A DNA stretch of 64,000 bases from Clostridium chromiireducens (GCF_002029255.1 NZ_MZGT01000008.1:1-64000), one strand, 5' to 3'. Shown: positions 1 through 9,808, counted from the first letter of the stretch. Notes: a model not told the origin generated them from the letters alone. Translations and numbers: made by a program.

Positions 1-322
<322 letters not shown>

Positions 323-390
323 AAGTTTAATCTCAGCTTACTCAAATAAAGAATTGCTGGTTTACTTAAATGTATTTATGTTATTCTGTT

Positions 391-405
391 CAATTTTCAA
401 AGACC
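391..405 (-). promoter_or_regulatory. rrn leader conserved box (boxA-like)
   Basis: On the minus strand the rRNA leader reads TCTTTGAAAATTGAA just upstream of the 16S gene. This resembles the TCTTTGAAAACTGAAC element found in Bacillus/Clostridium rRNA leaders and spacers, thought to act in antitermination or RNase III processing. The assignment rests on motif similarity and position only. Confidence 0.55.
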
Positions 406-470
406 AATTTTCTTCCTTAAGCCTCTTGTTTCAAGGCTTATAAGCTTCTGTCGTTTCTGACAGCTTACTC

Positions 471-499
471 AGTATATCATCGCGTCCAAAGCTTGTCAA
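471..499 (-). promoter_or_regulatory. rRNA operon promoter
   Basis: Reading the minus strand, TTGACA (499-494) is followed by a 17-nt spacer and TATACT (476-471), close to an ideal sigma-A promoter and about 150 nt upstream of the mature 16S 5' end. An AT-rich tract lies just upstream, as expected of an UP-like element in strong rRNA promoters. The stretch from here to the permease gene at 1072 holds no gene, only the long hairpin at 906-986. Confidence 0.85.
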
Positions 500-905
500 C
501 AACTTTTTCAAAAAACTTTTCGAACCCATTTCAATAAGTTCTTTCAGTTTTAAGCTGTTTTCGTTTATGTGTTTCAGCGACGTGTTTTATCTTAACATCT
601 ATACTATACTCATATTTTTTACTTTTTTACTGATTTTATGATATTATATGTATATTTAACCATAATACTCCCCTTTACTACTTATTACACATACTGACAC
701 GCTAGCAGTAGTTGTCTTGCATAATCATACAAAAACTAACATTTCATATATCCTAATTTGCTGATTTCTTTATATGTACTCAGCCTTTTTTATATATAAG
801 GCATAGTATATGACAGGTTATTCTTAATATTCCTGCTTTCTTTTCTAATATATTAGAATCCTATATACTGTAGTCATTTAATGTTAGCAAATAAGTTAAC
901 TTCAT

Positions 906-986
906 TATTAAAGGAGAGTTGTTCCGATTTAGCTTGTCTAACCTAATGGTTGAAGCAAGCCAAATTGGATACAACTCTCCTTTAAT
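906..986. repeat. Long imperfect palindrome (about 30-bp arms)
   Basis: The left arm starts ATTAAAGGAGAGTTGT and the right arm ends ACAACTCTCCTTTAAT. The arms continue inward with about two mismatches through TCCGATTTAGCTTG / CAAGCCAAATTGGA, leaving a loop of about 20 nt. It lies downstream of the permease gene, so it can act as its terminator. It is much longer than a normal terminator and its inner core (GTTGTTCC..TTTAGCTTG) resembles the cores of the two big palindromes near 52.5-53.1 kb, so it may be a short member of that repeat family. Confidence 0.75.
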
Positions 987-1071
987 ACTTTCAGCGATGT
1001 TTTCAAAGTCCCGATGAATAAACATGTATCTCTTTTCCCTTGGATTCTATATGCAAATTATAAATTCAATT

Positions 1072-2931
1072 CTATTCAGTACATGCACATTCATCTACTA
1101 AATGATAAGGGAATGTTGATACGATTATATTGTCATTTTTTAATAGTGTTTCTCTAATAAAGAAACTTGTATGATTATGTAAGACCTCTCCAAAACGTTC
1201 ATTAGTAACAAATTGAGGTACTATTACCGTTATCTTTTCATTCTTAGCTGCTGAATTTGCAATTAGTTCTATATTTTTTAGAAGCGGTGTAACCACTGCC
1301 CTAAATGGAGAATATCTCGTAACAAGTAGTATATCAGTATCTAATTCACTCCATCTTTGTTTTAACTTTTCCATTGCTTCTTTGTCAGTTGATATATTAA
1401 GTGCAATAACATTTTCACTTATACTTTGAGCATATTCAAGAGCTCCTATAGTTGCCCTGTTTAAGCTGGCAATTGGAACTACTACAATATGAGTGTATTT
1501 CCTTCTTAAATTCACTTTCTTTAAATCTATCTGGCTAATACTTAAACATGAAGCAACTTTATCATAGTGCTTTTTAATTCTTAACTGAGCTAAAATTATA
1601 ATCGGGATTAAAATTGCAACTACAAATGCACCTTCACTAAATTTTTCAACTAGTATGATTATTGTTGTAATTGATGTAACAAGGCCGCCAAATCCGTTAA
1701 TAATAGCACGTTTCACCCAGCCTTTATCTCGCTCTTTTCTCCAATGATTTACCATACCAAATTGACCTAAATTGAAAGATATAAATACACCAACTGCGTA
1801 TAATGGAATTAATCTATGTGTATCTGCCTTAAATGCAATTACTAAAAGGCAAGCTATTAATGATAAAGCAACTATTCCAAAAGAAAAACTAAGCCTTTTA
1901 CCTCTTAAAGTAAATTGTCTAGGAGCAAAACCGTCCTTACCAACTATGTACATGAGCATTGGAAATCCTGTATATGCTGTATTACATGCCATAAGTAAAA
2001 TTACAGCAGTACTAAATTGTATTACATAATACATAAACCCGTTACCAAAGATTGCACTAGCTATTTGTGAAATAACTGTAGGACCATTATTAATTGGCAC
2101 AGCCGTATAGAAAATAGCAAGTATTGAAGTACCTCCAAATATAAAGAATATTAAAGCTGCTAGTAATATCATAACTATCTTAGCGCTTCTTTGACTTGGC
2201 TCCTTAAAATTAGGAACAGAATTACTTACCGCTTCAACTCCAGTTAATGCAGAACATCCTGAAGAAAAGGCTCTCAAAATAAGAAATATTGATAAATTCT
2301 CTGTAGCCTGTGTTGGAATAGTGTACATAGGCTCTGGATGAATATTTAGTATAAAATACTTAAACAAGCCATAAGCGATCATAAAAATCATACTAAAAAT
2401 AAAAATATATGTAGGTATCGCAAATATTTTGGATGATTCACTTATACCTCTTAAATTTAATATAGTTAGAACGGTAATTATAATTAAAACAAATAAAACT
2501 TTATATGGTGCTAAATCACTAAATGCTGAAATAATTGCGTCTGCACCGGCACTAGCACTAACTGCAACTGTAAGTATGTAACTAATAATAAGTCCTGCAC
2601 CGGCAGCAAGTCCTGCTTTGGTTCCAATATTTTCTTTAGCTACCTTATAAGCTCCTCCACCTTGAGGATATGCTCTAATAATCTGTATATAAGAAATTGT
2701 TAATATAATTAACAATCCTATTATCAAAAATGAAGTCCAGGTTAACCACTGATATGCTGCCACCCCTAAAACAATTAAAACAAAAAGAATTTCTTGTGCA
2801 GCATATGCAACAGATGAAATTGCATCACTAGCCATAATTGCCAACCCAAAAGGAATATTATACTTTTCATGACATCCTTGCTCATTGGCTAAAGGTTCTC
2901 CTAGTAAAACATCTAAAAATTTTGTAAGCAT
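1072..2931 (-). CDS. KimA-like APC-superfamily permease (potassium or amino acid), copy 1
   Basis: 619-residue integral membrane protein of the APC superfamily. About 12 hydrophobic segments fill residues 25-455 and a soluble C-terminal domain of about 150 residues follows. The N-terminal pattern GEPLANEQG...NIPFGLAIMASDAISSVAYAAQEIL and the length match the KimA (YdaO) high-affinity K+ importers and related uncharacterised permeases. Family members couple K+ or amino acid uptake to the proton gradient, and the C-terminal domain resembles a nucleotide/USP-like module that in KimA binds c-di-AMP. The start codon ATG is preceded by a GGGGGAG ribosome site. It lies directly downstream of a second, nearly identical copy (3275-5131) on the same strand. 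No c-di-AMP (ydaO) riboswitch is visible upstream. Family is confident; the transported solute is not proven by sequence. Confidence 0.85.
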   Translation of the reverse strand: MLTKFLDVLLGEPLANEQGCHEKYNIPFGLAIMASDAISSVAYAAQEILFVLIVLGVAAYQWLTWTSFLIIGLLIILTISYIQIIRAYPQGGGAYKVAKENIGTKAGLAAGAGLIISYILTVAVSASAGADAIISAFSDLAPYKVLFVLIIITVLTILNLRGISESSKIFAIPTYIFIFSMIFMIAYGLFKYFILNIHPEPMYTIPTQATENLSIFLILRAFSSGCSALTGVEAVSNSVPNFKEPSQRSAKIVMILLAALIFFIFGGTSILAIFYTAVPINNGPTVISQIASAIFGNGFMYYVIQFSTAVILLMACNTAYTGFPMLMYIVGKDGFAPRQFTLRGKRLSFSFGIVALSLIACLLVIAFKADTHRLIPLYAVGVFISFNLGQFGMVNHWRKERDKGWVKRAIINGFGGLVTSITTIIILVEKFSEGAFVVAILIPIIILAQLRIKKHYDKVASCLSISQIDLKKVNLRRKYTHIVVVPIASLNRATIGALEYAQSISENVIALNISTDKEAMEKLKQRWSELDTDILLVTRYSPFRAVVTPLLKNIELIANSAAKNEKITVIVPQFVTNERFGEVLHNHTSFFIRETLLKNDNIIVSTFPYHLVDECACTE

Positions 2932-3203
2932 TTATTCTCCCCCTATATAATCATTCGAAAAATATTGTATAGCACGAGTGCCTTTAAACGCAATATCATA
3001 AATTTCATTAAAATTCTAAAAAAACCTACAAATATCCTCATGAATACGAATACAATTGCTATTATTATTTATTTTTTTGTATTTTACGAGGTTTTTCTGC
3101 TTTCTTCATTATATTTACAATAATTATCCTATAATAAATGCAAAGTTAATATAATTAATTTTAATACAAGGCAAATAAATGAAATTAAAAACAGATATAA
3201 TAA

Positions 3204-3240
3204 AACGTGCTATTACCTAGTTAAGGTGACATAGCACGTT
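3204..3240 (-). terminator. Intrinsic terminator after permease copy 2
   Basis: Perfect 10-bp stem AACGTGCTAT / ATAGCACGTT with a 17-nt loop, followed on the minus strand by TTTATTA. It lies 35 nt past the stop codon of the upstream permease, which suggests the two permeases are transcribed separately. The remaining intergenic DNA (2932-3203) is AT-rich, and I see only a probable promoter region there. Confidence 0.8.
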
Positions 3241-3274
3241 AATTTTTCATATACTTTTTCAACAAATTACTATC

Positions 3275-5131
3275 TTAATTCTCCTTTTCATCATCTCCTA
3301 AATGATAAGGGTAAGTAGATACTATTATATTATTATTTTTCAATAATGTTTCTCTAATAAAAAAACTCGTATGGTTATGTAAAACTTCACCAAAACGCTC
3401 ATGTGTCACAAATTGCGGAACTATAACTGTTATTTTTTCACCTTTAGCGGCTGAATTCGCTATCAACTCTATATTTTTCAATAGAGGTGTAACTACTGCT
3501 CTAAATGGAGAATATTTTGCTACTAAAAGTATATCTGTATTTAATTCACTCCATCTAGCTTTCAACTTTTCCATTGATTCCTTATCTGGCGAAATGTTAA
3601 GAGCAATAACATTATCGCTTACACTTTGCGCATATTGAAGCGCACCTATTGTAGCTCTATTTAAACTGGCAATCGGAACTATTACAATATGAGTATATTT
3701 TATTCTTAAATCTACTTTCTTTAAATTCAATTGACTAATACTTAAACCTGATGCAACTTTATCGTAATGTTTTTTTATTCTTAGCTGAATTAACATTATA
3801 ATTGGAATTAATATTACTACAATGAATGCTCCTTCGCTAAACTTCTCAACCAAAATTATTATTGTTGTCATTAAAGTAACAAGAGCACCAAATCCATTAA
3901 TAAAAGCACGTTTTAACCAACCTTTATCTTTTTCTTTCCTCCAATGATTTACCATACCATATTGACCTAAATTAAAGGATATAAATACACCAATTGCGTA
4001 TAATGGAATCAATCTATGTGTATCTGCCTTAAATATTATAACCAAAAGGCACGCTATAAACGATAATGCAATAATTCCAAATGAAAAACTTAATCTCTTC
4101 CCTCTAACAGTAAATTGTCTAGGTACAAAACCATCCTTTCCAACTATATACATAAGCATAGGAAATCCTGTATATGCGGTATTACATGCCATTAGAAGAA
4201 TTACAGCCGTACTAAATTGTATTACATAATACATAAATCCATTCCCGAATATAGCACTAGCTATTTGTGAAACAACTGTAGGACCATTAGGAATTGGTAT
4301 AGCTGTGTAAAAAATGGCAAGTACTGAAGTTCCTCCAAAAACGAAAAATATTAGCCCTGCTAACAATATCATAACTGTTTTTGCATTTCTTTGACTTGGT
4401 TCCTTAAAATTTGGAACTGAGTTACTTACCGCTTCTACCCCAGTCAACGCAGAACATCCTGAAGAAAAAGCTCTTAAAATAAGAAATATTGATAAATCTT
4501 CCGTAGCTACTGATGGCACAGAGTACATTGGTTCCGGATGTATACCAAGTATGAAATACTTAATTAAGCCATAAACAATCATAAAAATCATACTGAATAT
4601 AAAGATGTATGTTGGTATAGCGAAAATTCTTGAAGATTCACTTATACCTCTTAAATTTAAAATGGTTAAAATTACAATTATGGTTAAAACAAATGCAACT
4701 TTATATTGAGCCAAACCGCTAAATGCTGAAATAATTGCATCTGCTCCAGCACTAGCACTAACTGCAACTGTAAGTATGTAGCTGATTATAAGACCTGCTC
4801 CAGCAGCTAGTCCTGCCTTAGTACCTATGTTTTCCTTCGCAACCTTATATGCTCCTCCACCTTGGGGATAAGCTCTAATGATTTGAATATATGAAATTGT
4901 TAATATTATTAATAATCCTATAATCATAAATGAAGTCCAGGTCAACCATTGATATGCCGCTACACCTAAAACTATTAAAACAAAAAGTATTTCTTGGGCA
5001 GCGTAAGCTACAGATGATATTGCATCACTCGCCATAATGGCTAGGCCAAATGGAATATTATACTTTTCATGACTTCCTTGCTCGTTTGCTAAAGGTTCTC
5101 CTAGTAAAACATCTAAAAATTTAGTAAGCAT
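3275..5131 (-). CDS. KimA-like APC-superfamily permease, copy 2 (tandem paralogue)
   Basis: 618-residue paralogue of the protein at 1072-2931, same strand and nearly the same length, with most residues identical by eye from end to end. Differences are mainly conservative swaps in membrane segments (SDLAPYKVLFV versus SGLAQYKVAFV) and in the C-terminal tail (HLGDDEKEN versus HLVDECACTE). About 12 membrane segments precede a soluble C-terminal domain that begins near residue 460. A GGGGGG-rich ribosome site precedes the ATG. It has its own terminator (3204-3240) and about 340 bp separate the copies, so each probably has its own promoter. Such a recent duplication usually reflects dosage or differential control. 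The substrate is probably K+ or an amino acid, by family. Confidence 0.85.
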   Translation of the reverse strand: MLTKFLDVLLGEPLANEQGSHEKYNIPFGLAIMASDAISSVAYAAQEILFVLIVLGVAAYQWLTWTSFMIIGLLIILTISYIQIIRAYPQGGGAYKVAKENIGTKAGLAAGAGLIISYILTVAVSASAGADAIISAFSGLAQYKVAFVLTIIVILTILNLRGISESSRIFAIPTYIFIFSMIFMIVYGLIKYFILGIHPEPMYSVPSVATEDLSIFLILRAFSSGCSALTGVEAVSNSVPNFKEPSQRNAKTVMILLAGLIFFVFGGTSVLAIFYTAIPIPNGPTVVSQIASAIFGNGFMYYVIQFSTAVILLMACNTAYTGFPMLMYIVGKDGFVPRQFTVRGKRLSFSFGIIALSFIACLLVIIFKADTHRLIPLYAIGVFISFNLGQYGMVNHWRKEKDKGWLKRAFINGFGALVTLMTTIIILVEKFSEGAFIVVILIPIIMLIQLRIKKHYDKVASGLSISQLNLKKVDLRIKYTHIVIVPIASLNRATIGALQYAQSVSDNVIALNISPDKESMEKLKARWSELNTDILLVAKYSPFRAVVTPLLKNIELIANSAAKGEKITVIVPQFVTHERFGEVLHNHTSFFIRETLLKNNNIIVSTYPYHLGDDEKEN

Positions 5132-5626
5132 TTATTTCCCCCCCTGTATCATCTATAAGTATTTTATTTCAATCCTTACTTACAAAATAATATTATATTA
5201 GTTAATCTATATAATTAAAAGAAAAATTTAGATTTTTTTTAATTAATTGGAATAATTCTCATACCATCATATCTTCATGCATATTATTATTGACGCTTTT
5301 TTTATTACTTCTCTGTAAAATTCTTCAACGTTGTAACTTTATCCTGCTATTTTAAAAATAATTATCTTATTTATAAAGTTAGTGTAACAGTTTTAACAAT
5401 ATTTTATTCATTCTATGCTTTTAAGACAATAACATATCCAAAATTTCAAAATTTAACAACAACAACAATGACTCACTCTAGTTATTTAATACAAAACCTC
5501 AATAAGAATTTTTTATAAATTATGTACTTTAAATAGTAAAAATTTAATATTAGGAAACAATATTTAAATACTATTTGAAATATGATTTAATATAGACGTA
5601 TTTTTTCATCAAAGGAGGTTATGAGA
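5132..5626. other. Gene-free divergent promoter region
   Basis: About 490 bp of very AT-rich DNA between divergent genes. I looked for c-di-AMP (for the permease) and yybP-ykoY manganese (for terC) riboswitch motifs on the relevant strands and saw neither. The only local repetition is a short AAC microsatellite near 5457-5468. The AAAGGAGG ribosome site at 5611-5618 serves the terC-like gene. Confidence 0.5.
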
Positions 5627-6451
5627 ATGACTGCTAAAAAGCATTTAATTAAATTTTTATTAATAACACTAATAGCCTTTATAGTTAATTTAGGTGTATG
5701 GTATTACATGGGATCAGAAAGTGCACTAGAGTTTCTTGGAGGATATATCATAGAACTAAGCCTTAGTGTTGATAATTTATTTCTATTTTTATTGATTTTT
5801 TCAAGCTTTGGGATTGAAACTAAACATCAAAAAAGAATTTTAACCTATGGAATTATTGGTGCAATCATATTGCGATTCATATTTGTTATACTAGGTATTG
5901 CCGTAATAAATAGGTTTAAATGGATTCTTTATGTGTTTGGATTACTTTTAATTATAAGTGGAATAAAAATTATGATTAATAAGGAAGATGATGTGTCTTT
6001 TGAAAATAGTAAATTGATTAAACTACTAAAGAAAATAATCCCAGTAACGGAAGATCTCTATGAAGAAAAATTCTTTATTCGGATAAATAAAGTTCTTCAT
6101 GCAACACCTTTGTTTGCAATACTTTTTCTAATTGAGGGTTCAGACTTATTATTCGCTATAGATTCAATACCTGCAATTTTCGCGATCACAACTAATCCAT
6201 TTATTGTGTATTCTTCAAATATTCTTGCAATACTAGGACTTAGAAATTTATATTTTCTTTTAGAAAAACTTCATAGCACCTTTGAGTATGTTAAATACGG
6301 AATAGGTGTAATACTTGTATTTACTGGTATAAAACTTTCTATTTCCTTTAAGTATCATATACCTGTAGGCGCTTCAATTCTCATTATAGTATTTATACTT
6401 ATAGTAAGTGTGCTAGTATCAGTATTTATCAATAGACAAAAGAATGTATAA
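5627..6451 (+). CDS. TerC-family integral membrane protein
   Basis: About 274 residues with 7-8 hydrophobic segments. It carries the two TerC signatures: an acidic intramembrane motif near the start (ELSLSVDNLFLFLLIFSSF) and a second near residue 180 (DLLFAIDSIPAIFAITTNPF...LGLRNLYFLL), where the Asp residues lie in membrane helices. TerC/Alx proteins are implicated in metal (manganese) export linked to protein secretion, or in tellurite resistance. AAAGGAGGTT ends immediately before an ATG at 5621. The next ATG at 5627 has normal spacing, so I prefer it. No Mn riboswitch is seen in the leader. Monocistronic. Family assignment is sure; the physiological ion is inferred. Confidence 0.9.
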   Translation: MTAKKHLIKFLLITLIAFIVNLGVWYYMGSESALEFLGGYIIELSLSVDNLFLFLLIFSSFGIETKHQKRILTYGIIGAIILRFIFVILGIAVINRFKWILYVFGLLLIISGIKIMINKEDDVSFENSKLIKLLKKIIPVTEDLYEEKFFIRINKVLHATPLFAILFLIEGSDLLFAIDSIPAIFAITTNPFIVYSSNILAILGLRNLYFLLEKLHSTFEYVKYGIGVILVFTGIKLSISFKYHIPVGASILIIVFILIVSVLVSVFINRQKNV

Positions 6452-6758
6452 TTTGTAAATAAACTATATTAATTTAGCTTGTTTTTAGTCTATAAAAATG
6501 TGAAAATCTATGAAATATTTCTATAACTTTCATCGTATCATTAATTCTATTTGGGTTAAGATACTACCATAAAGAAGCTAACAGTTAAAATTTAATATAT
6601 TCTTATAAAGAATATATGTTATCAAGTTTTCCTATGAGCCAAAAGGTTTATATCTAAACAAAGATAAGATCCTATTAGTTCAGGATAAAAGTCTTTTTTA
6701 ATTATTTGATACCTGCTTATAGGGTTAAGCGACGATTATATCAGGTGATAAAATAATC

Positions 6759-6918
6759 ATGTATAATCAAAAGGTTATATATGATCATGTAGTATCTTAT
6801 ATAATTAAACAAAATATCACTATGGGTAGTGAACAGTTTAATTATGGTTAAATGATTATAATTAGATACTAGTTATCTATATTGGTGTTAGTAGAACTGT
6901 TAGTGACTTTATTTAATG
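6759..6918 (+). pseudogene. Decayed GntR-like DNA-binding domain fragment
   Basis: An ATG behind AGGTGATAAAATAATC opens a 30-codon frame beginning MYNQKVIYDHVVSYIIKQN and ending SEQFNYG. This looks like the first helices of a GntR winged-helix domain (Y..V..YI...I..G). A stop follows, and in another frame 6881-6916 reads IGVSRTVSDFI, which resembles the GntR recognition helix (LGVSRTTVRDAL). Two frame breaks within 160 bp and no downstream effector domain point to a degraded gene. It is short, so chance similarity is possible. Confidence 0.35.
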
Positions 6919-6921
6919 ACT

Positions 6922-6954
6922 ATAGATGGGTTTATTTAATATAGGCTCATCTAT
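6922..6954 (+). terminator. Weak hairpin with T-tract
   Basis: Seven-bp stem ATAGATG / CATCTAT with a 19-nt loop, followed on the plus strand by GGTTTTTATTTT. It faces the end of the AICAR transformylase gene and would stop plus-strand transcription coming from terC or the GntR remnant. The rest of 6452-6993 has no supported gene. Confidence 0.5.
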
Positions 6955-6993
6955 GGTTTTTATTTTGCGCGAAATATTTATTAATAATTTATC

Positions 6994-8166
6994 CTAATGA
7001 TAAAAAAGACGTATTCCTGTAAAAGCCATAGCGATATTATATTTATCGCAAGTTTCAATCACATTATCATCTCTTATAGATCCACCTGATTGAGCTATAT
7101 AAGAAACACCACTCTTCCTTGCACGCTCAATGTTATCACCAAAAGGAAAAAATGCATCCGATCCCAATGATACATCATTTAATTTTTCCATCCACTCTTT
7201 CTTTTCCTTTCTAGTGAATGGATTTGGTTTTTCAATAAAAAATTTTTCCCATACTCCATCAGCTAATAACTCTGCATAATCTTCTGAAATATAAATATCT
7301 ATAGCATTATCCCTATCTGCCCTTCTAATCTCTCTTTTAAAAGGAAGGTTTATAACCTTAGAACTTTGTCTTAAAAACCATATATCAGCTTTATTTCCTG
7401 CTAACCTTGTACAATGAATTCTTGACTGTTGTCCTGCACCAATTCCAATCGCTTGCCCATCTTTTACGTAACATACTGAATTGGATTGCGTATATTTCAA
7501 TATAATTAAAGATACAATTAAATCTCTTTTTGCATTATTAGGTATTATTTTATTTTTAGTCCGTAAATCATTTAACATAGCTTCTGTTATTTTTATATCA
7601 TTGCGCTCTTGCTCAAAAGTTATTCCGTAAATCTCTCTTTTTTCTATTTCTTTAGGTTTGTAAGATTCATTTATTTGTATTATCAAGTAATTTCCTTTGC
7701 GTTTATTTTTTAATATATTTAGTGCTTCTTCGGAATAAGCTGGTGCTATTATTCCATCTGAAACTTCTAACGCTAATAATTTTGCAGTTTGTTCATCGCA
7801 CTCATCTGATAGTGCCACAAAATCACCATAGGATGACATTCTGTCTGCTCCTCTTGCTCTTACATATGCTGTAGCAATATCTGATAGGTTTGAGTCTTCC
7901 ACGAAATATATTTTTTTCAATGTTTCATTCAATGGAACTGCTACAGCAGCTCCTGCTGGACTTACATGTTTAAAAGATGCTGCAGATGCTAACCCAGTTG
8001 CTTCCTTTAATTCTTTTACAAGTTGCCAGCTATTAAATGCATCCAACAAATTGATATAACCTGGTGTTCCACTTAGAATTTTTATAGGTAATTCACAATT
8101 CTCTGTATAAATTCTTGCTGAACTTTGATTCTGGTTACATCCATACTTTAATTTAATTTCTTTCAT
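6994..8166 (-). CDS. Stand-alone AICAR transformylase (PurH C-terminal domain type)
   Basis: 390 residues, matching only the formyltransferase half of PurH: it catalyses 10-formyl-THF + AICAR to FAICAR in purine synthesis. The catalytic Lys-His pair is present in SFKHVSPAGAAVA (K66-H67), with RARGADRMSSYGDFVALSD, GIIAPAYSEEAL, and the C-terminal SDAFFPFGDNIERARKSGV...GGSIRDD..I..CDKY active-site blocks. There is no IMP cyclohydrolase domain (full PurH is about 510 residues), so the second step must come from another gene, which may be a full PurH elsewhere. It is monocistronic and directly preceded by a ZTP riboswitch with an overlapping terminator (8199-8286), so it should be induced when 10-formyl-THF runs short and ZTP/AICAR build up. 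Confidence 0.9.
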   Translation of the reverse strand: MKEIKLKYGCNQNQSSARIYTENCELPIKILSGTPGYINLLDAFNSWQLVKELKEATGLASAASFKHVSPAGAAVAVPLNETLKKIYFVEDSNLSDIATAYVRARGADRMSSYGDFVALSDECDEQTAKLLALEVSDGIIAPAYSEEALNILKNKRKGNYLIIQINESYKPKEIEKREIYGITFEQERNDIKITEAMLNDLRTKNKIIPNNAKRDLIVSLIILKYTQSNSVCYVKDGQAIGIGAGQQSRIHCTRLAGNKADIWFLRQSSKVINLPFKREIRRADRDNAIDIYISEDYAELLADGVWEKFFIEKPNPFTRKEKKEWMEKLNDVSLGSDAFFPFGDNIERARKSGVSYIAQSGGSIRDDNVIETCDKYNIAMAFTGIRLFYH

Positions 8167-8198
8167 TACATTAGCACACTCCTTTTCACAATAAAAAA

Positions 8199-8286
8199 GC
8201 CCACTGTCCGGACTTTTGCCCAGACGGTCGGCTTCTTCTTGTTATACTTCATGTGGTTTATTCCACTTCCGTCAGTTGTATAACTA
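8199..8286 (-). promoter_or_regulatory. ZTP (pfl) riboswitch with overlapping terminator
   Basis: Read on the minus strand the leader folds as the pfl motif. P1 is TTATAC / GTATAA, P2 is GTGG / CCAC, and after an AAGAAGAAG linker comes the conserved CCGTCTGGGC (8227-8218), which can pair with the earlier GACGG as the family pseudoknot. The 3' part is shared with a strong terminator: AGCCGACCGTCTGGGC pairs with GTCCGGACAGTGGGCT and is followed by TTTTTTAT. Binding of ZTP/ZMP is expected to prevent termination and turn on the AICAR transformylase gene 32 nt downstream. Confidence 0.88.
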
Positions 8287-8414
8287 ATATATTTTTAATG
8301 CTATCACTCATACACAGCCCTGTCAATTAGAATAATAATACTGCTAATATACATTTCAATAATCAACCTAAAAAGTCACGAGAAATATCTTTAGATAGCT
8401 TGCAAGAGCACTAA

Positions 8415-8450
8415 AAAATACCTGCACTTACCCAAAAGTGCAGGTATTTT
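8415..8450 (-). terminator. Terminator after NhaC-family antiporter
   Basis: Perfect 15-bp stem AAAATACCTGCACTT / AAGTGCAGGTATTTT with a 6-nt loop, A-rich on one side and T-rich on the other, so it may work in both directions. It lies 27 nt past the antiporter stop. Confidence 0.85.
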
Positions 8451-8476
8451 AATTTAATAAAGTATGTAAATATTTA

Positions 8477-9808
8477 TTAGTCTTGTATTGCAAGTTTTTT
8501 AGAATTCCTCATTTTAAAATACAGTACACTTGTTAATGGAATTAAGTATAAGTAAAAAGCATACAGAATTGCACTTTCTCCCGCATTTAAAGTAGCCAAC
8601 GGTACTAATAAAGCAATATTCCAAGGTATTAATGGTGCTATAACTATTGCTGAGTTCTCTATATCTAAAGCTAAACTTTCTTTATTTATTCCATTTTCTT
8701 CATAGTTCTTTTTGACTAACATATGGGTAAGTATCAATGCTAAGGTTTGAGTGCACCCAAAAGCTGACGTTATAATACTCACAATTATTGTAGTAAAAAA
8801 GCTTCCTGCCCTGCTATCTGACTTGTTAGTAATACTATCAAGACTTTCCAACATTTTTGTACCTTCAAATATACCAGTAAAAGCAGAAGATACAAATACT
8901 ATATAAGCTGATTTAAGCATTGAGACTATGCCTCCGCCTTTAATTATTTCACTTAAAATCGAATCAGTTTTTAAATCATATCCCATAATTATATACCTTA
9001 TTATATCAATTACTGAATTCTGCTGAATAGCCATGCTTATAATAGAAGCTGCAATTATACTAATAGCAATAGACACTTTTACATTTATCCTAAATATACA
9101 AAAGACCAATACTATCAACGCCGGTATTAGAGTAATTATACTTATATCAAATGTTTTAACAATCTCTGAACTTATATTACTCTGAACAACATTCAGTGGA
9201 AACATAAACGAAAAAATTAAATATATAAAAACTGCTATTACTAACGGTATACTAGAACTTCTAAACATATTTTTAATATTTGTATACAAATTTGTTTCCG
9301 TAATATTTGCAACAAGATTAGCACTTGAAGACATAGGAGAACATCTATCACCAAAGTATGCTCCTGAAAGTATCGCACCTGCAACTAAACTTAAGTTAGC
9401 ATCTCCCCCTCTTGCCATAACCATAAAAGCTACTCCAACTGTTCCTACAGTCCCAAAAGATGTTCCTAAAAGAAATGATACAGCAGAACATATTAAAAAC
9501 ACAGATATTATAAATGTGTTTGGATCCAATAGCTTAATTCCGTAATAAACTATTGCTGGGACTGTTCCTGACGCCATCCATGTGGATGTTACTGCACCGA
9601 TTAGTATAAATATTTGAAGTACAATAAAGGACTTTTTTCCCCCATTATAAGCCATCCTTAAGACATCCATTAATTTAAATTTCCTCTTGCAAGCTAAAAT
9701 TATAAATATCAATAAACCTATACTTAGGGAATATCCTACAAAAATCCCTTTAATAGAACTACAGATTAATAATAAAAAACAAACTATAAATGCTATTGCG
9801 ATTTCCAC
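8477..9808 (-). CDS. NhaC-family Na+/H+ (or Na+-organic acid) antiporter
   Basis: 443 residues with about 11 hydrophobic segments. Family signatures are FLLGTSFGTVGTVGVAFM and the central LSGAYFGDRCSPMSSSANLVANITETNLY near residues 145-175. NhaC proteins exchange Na+ for protons. One branch (MleN) exchanges malate and protons for Na+ and lactate. The gene follows a lactate-dehydrogenase-like gene on the same strand (145-bp gap with a strong palindromic terminator between), so an organic-acid exchange role is attractive but unproven. A GGGGTGACAGCGTGG stretch precedes the ATG. It has its own terminator at 8415-8450. Confidence 0.82.
   Translation of the reverse strand: MEIAIAFIVCFLLLICSSIKGIFVGYSLSIGLLIFIILACKRKFKLMDVLRMAYNGGKKSFIVLQIFILIGAVTSTWMASGTVPAIVYYGIKLLDPNTFIISVFLICSAVSFLLGTSFGTVGTVGVAFMVMARGGDANLSLVAGAILSGAYFGDRCSPMSSSANLVANITETNLYTNIKNMFRSSSIPLVIAVFIYLIFSFMFPLNVVQSNISSEIVKTFDISIITLIPALIVLVFCIFRINVKVSIAISIIAASIISMAIQQNSVIDIIRYIIMGYDLKTDSILSEIIKGGGIVSMLKSAYIVFVSSAFTGIFEGTKMLESLDSITNKSDSRAGSFFTTIIVSIITSAFGCTQTLALILTHMLVKKNYEENGINKESLALDIENSAIVIAPLIPWNIALLVPLATLNAGESAILYAFYLYLIPLTSVLYFKMRNSKKLAIQD

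Noticed and set aside
2932-5620. c-di-AMP (ydaO) riboswitch before the KimA-like genes or Mn (yybP-ykoY) riboswitch before terC
   Set aside because: Both families often carry these switches, but no conserved core could be found on the proper strand in either leader.
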